The position numbers and the translations under genes are program-made. Of a stretch of DNA of 53,065 bases, positions 1 to 6,991 are shown piece by piece. The stretch spans positions 1 through 53,065 of the forward strand of contig CAZCAC010000053.1 of assembly GCA_964496575.1 (NCBI GenBank), written 5' to 3'. The notes under the pieces are model-generated. The model had not been told where the DNA came from and did not search any database. It was given only the letters and a program-made list of their open reading frames with translations. The stretch comes from CAZCAC01 sp964496575. GTDB taxonomy: Bacteria; Planctomycetota; UBA1135; GCA-002686595. The first letter of the stretch is position 1, and each line of letters begins with the position of its first letter.

Positions 1-74
1 TGGTCTCTGTGTCCTCTGTGTCCTCTGTGGTTAAAACTCTGGTTCTGGTTCTGGTCTCTCTGTCCTCTCTGGTC
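1..74 (-). repeat. Composite intergenic repeat, left copy
   Basis: Read on the minus strand, this consists of words of the type ACCACAGAGGACACAGAG, then an (AGAACC)n tract with n about 2, then TTTTAACCACAGAGGACACAG. The same composite unit lies at the right end of the window in the opposite orientation with n about 4. The TGA stop of the neighbouring pseudouridine synthase gene (73-75) sits at its edge. I see no gene in it; short open frames here are low-complexity artefacts. Confidence 0.8.
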
Positions 75-774
75 AATCTCCGACCCTGGTTCCCCCAAGC
101 CCCAGCCCCGGACGCCCCAGTCTCCACGGAGGCGCACACTCGAAGCACAGCATCTCCCGCCGCGTCGGGTGCGCGAAGCGCAGCGACGCGGCGTGCAGGG
201 CGATGCTGCGATCGGGCAGTGCCTCCGGCGCACCGTACTTCAGGTCGCCGAGCAACGGCAGCCCCAGCGACGCGCAGGCGACCCGCAGCTGATGCGGGCG
301 GCCAGTGTGGGGACGCAGCTCGAGGACCGAGAGCTCGCCGCGACGCTCCAGCAGCCGGTAGTCGGTGCAAGCGAGTCTCGCGCCGCGAAGCTCGCGCTCC
401 TCGATGAAGACGCGGTTGGCCTGCTCGTCCTTGCGCAGGAAGTGCTCGACGGTTCCCTCGGCCGCCGGCGGCGCGCCCCGGACCACGCCTTGATAGACCT
501 TCTCCACCGTCCGCTCGCGGAACTGCCCGGCGAGGCGGTCGGCGCCCTTGGAGGTGCGCGCGAAGACCAGCACCCCCGAGACCGGGCGATCGAGGCGGTG
601 GACCACGCCGAGGAACACCGCACCCGGCTTCTCGTACTCCCGCTTCACCCACGCCTTGGCCATCTCCAGGAGGCTCCGGTCGCCGCTCGAGTCCGGCACC
701 GTGGGGGTGCACGCGGGCTTCACCACCACCAGGAGATGGTTGTCGCAGTGGAGGATCTCGAGCGCGCCCGCCAT
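73..774 (-). CDS. RluA-family RNA pseudouridine synthase
   Basis: A 233-residue enzyme that should isomerise uridine to pseudouridine in rRNA or tRNA in the cytoplasm. The family signature HRLDRPVSG is at about residues 59-67, with the catalytic aspartate at D62. The later family block TGRPHQLRVACASLGLPLLGD is present in its expected place (cut here only as a motif name). There is no N-terminal S4 domain, so it resembles the short RluA/TruC type rather than RluC/RluD. I chose the ATG at 774; a GTG lies directly upstream at 777. The preceding methyltransferase gene stops 8 bases away, so the two probably form a small RNA-modification operon. The exact target base cannot be predicted. Confidence 0.9.
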   Translation of the reverse strand: MAGALEILHCDNHLLVVVKPACTPTVPDSSGDRSLLEMAKAWVKREYEKPGAVFLGVVHRLDRPVSGVLVFARTSKGADRLAGQFRERTVEKVYQGVVRGAPPAAEGTVEHFLRKDEQANRVFIEERELRGARLACTDYRLLERRGELSVLELRPHTGRPHQLRVACASLGLPLLGDLKYGAPEALPDRSIALHAASLRFAHPTRREMLCFECAPPWRLGRPGLGLGGTRVGD

Positions 775-781
775 CACGCCA

Positions 782-1681
782 TCACTCGTCCAGCTCGAGG
801 CCGCGGACGACCCGCGCGCAGAATCCCGCCGGGAGGAGCCGGGGAGATTCCCCCGCCTCGGGGATCGCCAGCTCGCCGACCGAGACGACCCCGCCCACCT
901 CGCCGCAGAGGTTCGACAGCGCCAGCGGCGAGTAGCCGACCGCGTAGATCGAGAGGATCAGCACCCCCCGCTCGTCGAGCAGCTCGGACGCGCACTCGAC
1001 GAGCGGCGCGAGCCCCTCTTCGAGCTGCCAGCGCTCCCCCTTCGGCCCGCGGCCGTGGTGCGGCGGATCGAGGAGGATCGCCCGGTAGCGGGAGCCGCGG
1101 CGGACCTCGCGGCGCGCGAAGGCGAGGGCGTCGTCGAGGATCACCCGGACCCCGTCCGGGGCCGCGCCGCTCGCCTCCAGGTTCTCCCGCAGCCAGGCCA
1201 GCGAGGTGCGCGAGGCGTCGACGTGGGTCACCTCCCACCCCTCCTGGAGCGCCAGCACGCTCGCCGCCCCGGTGTAGCCGAAGAGGTTGAGCAGGCGCGG
1301 CGCCGGGCCCAGCTGCGCCCCTGCCCGGCGTAGGAACTCCCAGTTGGTCGCCTGCTCGGGGAAGACGCCGAGGTGCTTGAAGGGGGTCGGCCGCAGGACC
1401 AGCCGCGCCCCGCGGTAGGGAATCGTCCAGCTCGGCTCGTCCCCGCGGACCCGGGGAGGGGCCGTCCGCGAGGCCTCCCAGCGGCCCCCGCGGTCCGACT
1501 CGCGGACGAAGGAGAGGTCGGCCCGCGCCCACTCCGCCTCGGAGCAGCGGCGGCGCCAGAGCGCCTGCGGGTCGGGGCGGCGCACGACCACCTCGCCGAA
1601 GCGCTCGAGCTTCTCCCCCTCCCCGGAGTCGAGCAGGGCGTGATCGGGGAAGGGAGGGGGTAAAAAGACGCTGGGGTGCAC
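782..1681 (-). CDS. RlmI-like class I SAM-dependent methyltransferase
   Basis: A Rossmann-fold methyltransferase of about 299 residues. It shows the SAM-binding motif LLNLFGYTGAASVLAL, the acidic-loop motif THVDASRTSLAWLREN and the DPPHHGRGPKGE motif that corresponds to the catalytic N/DPP motif of the RlmI/RlmK rRNA cytosine/guanine methyltransferases. The N-terminal segment (ALLDSGEGEKLERFG, then RPDPQALW) is a family-like lead-in and sets the start near it. I chose the GTG at 1681; an upstream ATG at 1777 is in frame and would add 32 residues of low-complexity sequence. It is followed at once by the pseudouridine synthase gene, supporting an RNA-modification role. The substrate is not certain. 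Confidence 0.82.
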   Translation of the reverse strand: MHPSVFLPPPFPDHALLDSGEGEKLERFGEVVVRRPDPQALWRRRCSEAEWARADLSFVRESDRGGRWEASRTAPPRVRGDEPSWTIPYRGARLVLRPTPFKHLGVFPEQATNWEFLRRAGAQLGPAPRLLNLFGYTGAASVLALQEGWEVTHVDASRTSLAWLRENLEASGAAPDGVRVILDDALAFARREVRRGSRYRAILLDPPHHGRGPKGERWQLEEGLAPLVECASELLDERGVLILSIYAVGYSPLALSNLCGEVGGVVSVGELAIPEAGESPRLLPAGFCARVVRGLELDE

Positions 1682-1822
1682 GGGGCGAGAGGATACGCTC
1701 CCCCCGCGGGGAAGGGATGAATTGCGTTTTAATCCCGTGACTCGCCACTCGCCGCCCCCCTTCTTGATCCCATCCATCCCGGGAGGGATGATCCACACCT
1801 CGGACAACCGCCACAGACCTTC

Positions 1823-3247
1823 GTGAGCCCGACCCGCGCAATCCTCCTCCTGATCCTCCCCGGCCTGGTGCTCTGTACCGGGTGCGCGAGCTACAACGAC
1901 AAGATGGCCGGGGTGCTCTCCCTCTACGACGCGGGCAACTTCGACGCCGCCGCGAACGAGATGACCTCGGGGAAGTTCGAGTCGGAGCTGAACGGCCGGA
2001 GGGACGGTCTGCTCTTCCGCCTCGAGGCGGCCAAGATGCTCCAGGACGCGGGGCGCTTCGAGGAGTCGAACGCGATGTTCGAGCGCGCCCGGTCGCTGGC
2101 GGTGGAGTTCGACTACCAGGCGGACGTCTCGGTCACCGAGGAGGTCGCCACGGTGATCACCGACCAGACCTGGAAGACCTACCGCGGCACCGAGTACGAC
2201 CGGATCCTGCTCGAGGTGTACTCGGCACTGAACTACCTCGCCTTGAACGACCTCGAGGAGGCGCTGGTGCACATGCGCAAGGCGTACGTGCGCCAGGCCG
2301 AGGCGGTGTCGCGCAACTCCTCGGAGATCGCCGACGCGGAGGAGGACGCGGCCGAGTCGAAGGGAGTCGACAGCCAGGCGGTCCTCGACGACCCCGGCTA
2401 CGCGAATGCGCAGGCCCGTCTCGACACCCTGGTCTCCCCCGCCTACGCGGACTACGTCAACCCGCTGGCCAACTTCCTCTCGGCGATCCTCCTGCGCGAG
2501 GACGGCGACAACAGCAACGCCCTGGTCGACCTGCGCAAGGTGACCGGGATGATGCCGAAGAACCACTACCTGCCGGCGCTGCTGGAGGAGTTCGAGGCCT
2601 CGCCGAACCCGGCGGAGGATCGCCTCTACGTGATCTTCGAGAATGGCACCGCTCCCGAGCGAGAGGAGTTCCGGCTCAACCTGTACACCCCGCAGCAGGG
2701 GGTCTCGACCTTCGCCATCCCGGGTCTCGCGCCGCACCCGACGCAGATCCGCTCGCTCCTGGTCGAGCCGCTCGGCGGCTCGGGGGCGATCGAGACGGAG
2801 CACGTGGCCAGCGTCGACAGCATCGTCGCCACCGACTTCCAGGCGCAGCTGCCCGGGATCGTGATCCGCACCATCATCGCCACGGTGGCCAAGGAGGTGG
2901 TCACCCACCAGGTCGACAAGGCGAGCAGCAACGACCTCGGCTTCGTCGTGGCGAACATCTGGAAGGTGGCGACCTCGCAGACCGACCTGCGCACCTGGCT
3001 GACGCTCGGCGCCGAGTTCCAGATCGCCTACTGCACCGTCCCCCCCGACGGCCGCGTCCGCCTCGCCCTCGTCGACCACGGCGGCGGCCAGCAGCTCGCC
3101 ACCACCGTCCAGCTTTCCCGGGCGCGCACCACCGTGCTCCTCGTCCGCAACCCGACCATCGTCCCGATCCAGCCCCACGTGTTCCCGATCGGATCGGTCG
3201 AACCACGTGAACCGACCCTTGAAACGGAGCTCATTCCCGATGCCTAG
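1823..3247 (+). CDS. COG3014-type envelope lipoprotein
   Basis: A 474-residue exported protein with an N-terminal hydrophobic stretch ending in Cys21 (context LCTGC), so probably a lipoprotein. The middle is helical and TPR-like (YDAGNFDAA, LNDLEEALVHMRKAY, ALVDLRKVTGMMP). The C-terminal half (residues 270-470) contains the hydrophobic, conserved part of the COG3014 family, of unknown biochemical function. In several gammaproteobacteria COG3014, YcfL and LpoB are encoded together, and the same trio follows here, which supports the call. The start is a GTG at 1823. The gene overlaps the next one by 8 bases, implying translational coupling. It is first in a five-gene operon. Confidence 0.78.
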   Translation: MSPTRAILLLILPGLVLCTGCASYNDKMAGVLSLYDAGNFDAAANEMTSGKFESELNGRRDGLLFRLEAAKMLQDAGRFEESNAMFERARSLAVEFDYQADVSVTEEVATVITDQTWKTYRGTEYDRILLEVYSALNYLALNDLEEALVHMRKAYVRQAEAVSRNSSEIADAEEDAAESKGVDSQAVLDDPGYANAQARLDTLVSPAYADYVNPLANFLSAILLREDGDNSNALVDLRKVTGMMPKNHYLPALLEEFEASPNPAEDRLYVIFENGTAPEREEFRLNLYTPQQGVSTFAIPGLAPHPTQIRSLLVEPLGGSGAIETEHVASVDSIVATDFQAQLPGIVIRTIIATVAKEVVTHQVDKASSNDLGFVVANIWKVATSQTDLRTWLTLGAEFQIAYCTVPPDGRVRLALVDHGGGQQLATTVQLSRARTTVLLVRNPTIVPIQPHVFPIGSVEPREPTLETELIPDA

Positions 3248-3638
3248 ACTCCTGTACCTCTTGTTCCTCTGCGTTCTCCTCGTCGGCACGGGGTGCCAGA
3301 ACACTGAGAACTACAAGCCCGATCCGGCGGCGGAGCTGCGCGAGAAGATCAACATGAGCAGCGCGGCGGCCTCGACCCTGACGGTGGCCGACGTGAAGCA
3401 AGCGGTCGAGGGTGGGCTCCTGCGCGTGCAGGTCCAGTTCGACAACCGTGCGCAGGCGCGCCGCAGCTTCCGCACGCTGATCGAGTGGTACGACGCGAGG
3501 GGAATGAAGCTCGCCTCCGCCAACGAGGTGTGGAACAGCCACATCATCCGCGCCGGCCAGCAGTTCAACGTGGGGGGCACCGCGATCAGCCCCGACGCCA
3601 CGGACTGGTCGATGCAGGTCGTCACCTGGGATCGTTGA
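3240..3638 (+). CDS. ycfL: YcfL-like (DUF1425) lipoprotein
   Basis: A 132-residue small exported protein. Its signal sequence ends in Cys19 (GTGCQN), consistent with lipid attachment. The mature part reads as one beta-rich domain (LLRVQVQFDNRAQARRSF, then FRTLIEWYDARGMKL) typical of DUF1425/YcfL, which has an immunoglobulin-like fold and lies beside lpoB in enterobacteria. The function is unknown; by association it may act with the LpoB-like activator of peptidoglycan synthesis. The ATG at 3240 overlaps the end of the COG3014 gene. An upstream in-frame ATG at 3207 would lie inside that gene and spoil the signal peptide. Confidence 0.82.
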   Translation: MPRLLYLLFLCVLLVGTGCQNTENYKPDPAAELREKINMSSAAASTLTVADVKQAVEGGLLRVQVQFDNRAQARRSFRTLIEWYDARGMKLASANEVWNSHIIRAGQQFNVGGTAISPDATDWSMQVVTWDR

Positions 3639-3717
3639 CGCCCCCGGGAATGCCGATCGACTCGAACACCGAACAACTCCGCCCAGACCACCTCTTCACC
3701 AAAGACCAGAGAATCCG

Positions 3718-4329
3718 ATGAAAGCCAAGCTATTCCTCCTCCTGCCCCTCCTGATGATCGCCTCCTCGTGCACTTCCGAACCGAAGCGCATCGACCCCGA
3801 CGGAGACGAAGCGGTGGTCTCCGCCGGAGTCGACTACGCGGAGATCATCGAGTGGACCGACACCCTCACCAACCGGATGCTGAACAGCGGCTTCCTCGAC
3901 ACCGGGGAGTTCGGGCCGCAGCCGGTCAAGATGGTGGTCAGCGACATCGAGAACAAGACCGACCTGTCGCACTTCCCCAAGGAGCTCCTCCTGGGGAACA
4001 TCCGCTCGGCGCTCCTCGCCTCCGGCAAGGCGCGGTGGGTCTCGACCTACGGCGCCGACGGCACCGACGAGATGACCCGCGACACGCAGGGGCTGAAGGA
4101 CGACCCGCTCTTCGACTCGAGCCAGGTCCCCGAGCAGGGTCAGGCCACCGTCGCGCGCCTCTCCCTGCGAACCCAGATCCTCTGGACGCACTCGCAGGGC
4201 ACCAAGATGGCGCAGAACACCTACGTGGTGCGGATGTTCATCAGCGACGTCAGGAACGGCGAGATCGTGTGGGAAAACCGCTCCGATCCGATCGCCAAGA
4301 AATACGAGAAGGGGAGTGTCGGCTGGTAG
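3718..4329 (+). CDS. lpoB: LpoB-like penicillin-binding protein activator
   Basis: A 203-residue lipoprotein with lipobox IASSC (Cys18). The body matches the LpoB/CsgG-like alpha/beta domain: MVVSDIENKTDLSHFP, then LLGNIRSALLASGKARWV, an ATVARLSLRTQ strand and MFISDVRNGEIVWEN at the end. In E. coli the outer-membrane lipoprotein LpoB reaches through the peptidoglycan and stimulates the bifunctional synthase PBP1b. The unstructured N-terminal linker seen in E. coli LpoB is short here (about residues 19-40), so the reach across the periplasm would differ. The YcfL-LpoB order is the same as in enterobacteria. It lies 79 bases after ycfL, within the operon. The role is from family knowledge and context. 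Confidence 0.85.
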   Translation: MKAKLFLLLPLLMIASSCTSEPKRIDPDGDEAVVSAGVDYAEIIEWTDTLTNRMLNSGFLDTGEFGPQPVKMVVSDIENKTDLSHFPKELLLGNIRSALLASGKARWVSTYGADGTDEMTRDTQGLKDDPLFDSSQVPEQGQATVARLSLRTQILWTHSQGTKMAQNTYVVRMFISDVRNGEIVWENRSDPIAKKYEKGSVGW

Positions 4330-4399
4330 GCGCCGCCCCTGGAGGGGCGGATCGCGGCCCGCCGCTGGTCCACCCCCGCCCGGCGAGCGGGCCACCGTG

Positions 4400-5716
4400 A
4401 TGAATCACCCCCTCCGAGACCTATCGATCCTGGCAGTTGCCGCGCTCTGCGCCGTCGTCTCCCCCCTCGGGGCGGAGCCGGCTCCTGCCTCCCAGGACCC
4501 GCCGGGCCCTTCCACCCAGTCGGAAGGGCCCGTCGACGTGGTGGAGGCCCGGCGCGACCTCTGGCTGGCCGAGTCGAAGCTCTCCCTCGGCACCGCCGAG
4601 GACGGCTCCTGGATCGGCTCGGGGGTCGTCGAGATCGCCGTCCCCCCCGGCCCCGCCTGGGGCCGCGCCCGCATCTCCGCCTTCCGGCGCGCGGAGGCGG
4701 AGGCGAGGGCGAGCTTCATCGAGCTCAATGGCGTCGAGGTCACCATCGAGACCTTCTCGCACCTCTTCGCGGATCGCCCGGACTGGCTCGCCGCGCTCGA
4801 CGCCGGCGCTCCGACCCGGGGCGATCGCCTGGCGAGGATCGAGGAGAAGCTGGCGTCCCTCGACGAGGCGGACCTCGCCCGCGCCCTCGAGCTCGCCGGC
4901 GTCACCGCCGAGGAGCTGGCCGCCCTCTCCGCGGGAGAGCAGCGCAAGGTGCTCGAGGAGACCTTCCGGACCCGCATCGTCACTCGCGCCGTCGCGCGGA
5001 TGGCGGGGCTGCGCGTGATCCAGACCTTCGAGGGCAACGTCGGAGACCGCCACGCGGTCTGTGTCCTGGTCCGCTGGAGCGACGAGAACGCCAGGCTGGC
5101 CGAGGTCCTGCGCCTGGGCCAGGGAACGATCGCTCCCGCCGCGGCCGGACGTCCGGTCGAGGCGTGGATCCCCGGCGACGACTCGCTCCTGATCCACCAG
5201 TGGGGCGTGCGCGTCTTCCCGGGGCCGGAAGGAGAGCCGCTGATCCTCGTCTTCAGCCAGTCCCCGATCGTCGTGGGGCCGCGCGACGACGGCCGCGTGC
5301 TGGAGGCCAAGCGTCACGCCGCGCTCTCCATCGCGCGCACCAGCGCCCGGGGCTCCCTGACGCTCTTCGTCGACTGCGTGACCGCGAGCGAGCAGTGGCT
5401 CGATCAGGGCGATGGTCTCGAACAATCGTTGACGCTCTTCCCCGGTGGCCTGGCCGAGCTCTCTCCAGGGTCGGGTGCCCTCACCCAGACCCTCACCCAC
5501 ACGATCGAGGAACGCGGCGCCGCCGTGATCGACGGGGGTTCCATCGTCCGATCCTGGACCACGAATCACCCGGACACCGGCACCCCCTTCTGCGGCGTCG
5601 TCCTCGCCTGGAGTCCCACCCGCGCCCGGCTGGCCCTCGGCCAGGGTAGCGGTGGGACGAAGGGCTCTACCGGCAAACCCGCGGGGTCGGGCGACGACCG
5701 CCCCGTCGACTTCTGA
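4400..5716 (+). CDS. Exported protein of LpoB operon, unknown function
   Basis: A 438-residue protein starting at the ATG at 4400 with a signal peptide (hydrophobic SILAVAALCAVVSPLGA, cleavage near residue 25). No lipobox cysteine is present. The mature part has a segment of the type ARISAFRRAEAEARASFI, which resembles the start of LPP20/DUF6844-like periplasmic domains where small envelope proteins carry repeated alanine-rich helices, followed by an acidic helical region (residues 140-215) and a beta-rich C-terminal half. The last 25 residues are Gly/Ser-rich. Position between the LpoB-like and CsgG-like genes suggests a role in the same envelope complex. I do not recognise a specific function. 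Confidence 0.7.
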   Translation: MNHPLRDLSILAVAALCAVVSPLGAEPAPASQDPPGPSTQSEGPVDVVEARRDLWLAESKLSLGTAEDGSWIGSGVVEIAVPPGPAWGRARISAFRRAEAEARASFIELNGVEVTIETFSHLFADRPDWLAALDAGAPTRGDRLARIEEKLASLDEADLARALELAGVTAEELAALSAGEQRKVLEETFRTRIVTRAVARMAGLRVIQTFEGNVGDRHAVCVLVRWSDENARLAEVLRLGQGTIAPAAAGRPVEAWIPGDDSLLIHQWGVRVFPGPEGEPLILVFSQSPIVVGPRDDGRVLEAKRHAALSIARTSARGSLTLFVDCVTASEQWLDQGDGLEQSLTLFPGGLAELSPGSGALTQTLTHTIEERGAAVIDGGSIVRSWTTNHPDTGTPFCGVVLAWSPTRARLALGQGSGGTKGSTGKPAGSGDDRPVDF

Positions 5717-5728
5717 GGGACCCGAGTC

Positions 5729-6967
5729 ATGACTCCGAATCGAATCCTGCGCCACCTCCTCGCGCTCCTCCTCCCGCTCATCCTCGCCGGCGGACTCCTC
5801 GCCCAGGAAGCGATCACCGTGCGCGGCACGGGCCAGGACGAGCGCGACGCGATCAAGCACGCCCTCACCGAGGCGATCTGCCGGGCCAACGGCGCCACGC
5901 TGGAGAGCCAGAGCACGCTCCGCCAGGAGGTGCGCGACGTGGTGACCGGGGTCGAGACCGAGTTCACCTACCAGACCGAGGAGAACGTCGACATCGTCAC
6001 CGCCTCCCAGGGGCACATCCGCCGCTACGACCTGCTCTCCTCGAAACCGACCGCCAGTGGCGTCGAGGTCGAGGTGCGGGCCGTGGTGCTGCGCTTCGAC
6101 CCCGACAACCCGCGGCCGGGCTCGAAGAAGACGGTGGTGGTCGAGCGCTTCACGGTGGCTCCCGGCGCCCTCCAGCTGGACTCCCCCGCCGAGGGGACCG
6201 AGGCCCTCCTCTCCCGGCTGCAGGACCAGCTGACCACGAGGGTGGTGCGCTCGCGCAAGTTCACCGTGCTGACGCGCAAGAACCTGAAGTCGATCGACGC
6301 CGAGCTCGGCTTCCTGAAGGACCGGGAGGTCGCGCCGGGCGAGCGGGTGAAGCTCGGGCAGCTGCTCGGAGCCGACTACGTCGTCTCCGGTCGAATCGAC
6401 CTGCTCGCGGTGCACACGGCTCGCGAGACGGTCAAGCTCACCGGCTACGTCGTCGAGTCGAAGAGCGCCGAGGTGCGAGTGACCATGTCGGTCTACAACG
6501 TCGGCAGCGGAGCGATCGAGTGGGAGGAGAACTACACCCGGAACTTCAGCTGGAGCGACGAGGAGCTCAAGCGCGACGCGGCCTTCCGCGACGACGGGGC
6601 GATCGCCATCTCGATGCTGGAGCTGGGCGCCGAGGACCTGGCGCGGCGCCTCCTGACGCGCACCTTCCCCCCGAAGGTGATGCTGGTCGATACCGAGTCC
6701 GAAGTCCCGGTGTTCTTCCTCAACGCGGGAGACTCGCTGGTCGCGGTCGGCGACGTCTTCGAGCTGGTGCGCCGCGGCGCCCCGCTGGTCGACCCCGACA
6801 CCGGTGACGTCCTGGGCTACGTCGATCGAAAGATCGGCAGCCTCCGGGTCATCGGCGCCGACCTGAAGATGAGTCGCGCGCAGCTGATCGACCCCACCGC
6901 CGAGCTCCTGGCGGAGGTCAGCGCGCCGAGCTTCGATACGACCAGGCTGGTCTGCCTGGCCCGCTGA
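5729..6967 (+). CDS. CsgG-like exported protein
   Basis: A 412-residue protein with a signal peptide (LLALLLPLILAGGLLAQ). Residues 25-120 form a beta-rich domain beginning with a GTGQDERDAIKHALTEAI helix of the type found in LPP20/FlgT-N-like proteins. Residues 135-300 resemble the CsgG/curli-assembly fold: KFTVLTRKNLKSIDAELGF, LGQLLGADYVVSGRIDLL, then VYNVGSGAIEWEENY. The C-terminal 90 residues (VFFLNAGDSLVAVGDVFELV, DTGDVLGYVDRKIGSLRV) look like the small beta domain that ends FlgT-type proteins. It has no obvious lipobox or membrane-pore hairpin, so a secretion pore is unlikely; a periplasmic scaffold for the LpoB-containing system is my inference. Last gene of the operon, 12 bases after the previous one. 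Confidence 0.75.
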   Translation: MTPNRILRHLLALLLPLILAGGLLAQEAITVRGTGQDERDAIKHALTEAICRANGATLESQSTLRQEVRDVVTGVETEFTYQTEENVDIVTASQGHIRRYDLLSSKPTASGVEVEVRAVVLRFDPDNPRPGSKKTVVVERFTVAPGALQLDSPAEGTEALLSRLQDQLTTRVVRSRKFTVLTRKNLKSIDAELGFLKDREVAPGERVKLGQLLGADYVVSGRIDLLAVHTARETVKLTGYVVESKSAEVRVTMSVYNVGSGAIEWEENYTRNFSWSDEELKRDAAFRDDGAIAISMLELGAEDLARRLLTRTFPPKVMLVDTESEVPVFFLNAGDSLVAVGDVFELVRRGAPLVDPDTGDVLGYVDRKIGSLRVIGADLKMSRAQLIDPTAELLAEVSAPSFDTTRLVCLAR

Positions 6968-6991
6968 GTCCGGCTCCGATCGGCAACGCGT

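Noticed and set aside
782..3304. Very long minus-strand open frame continuing through the COG3014 gene
   Set aside because: Beyond about 1680 the translation is an antisense shadow of the plus-strand lipoprotein gene, which has a clear signal peptide and gene context.
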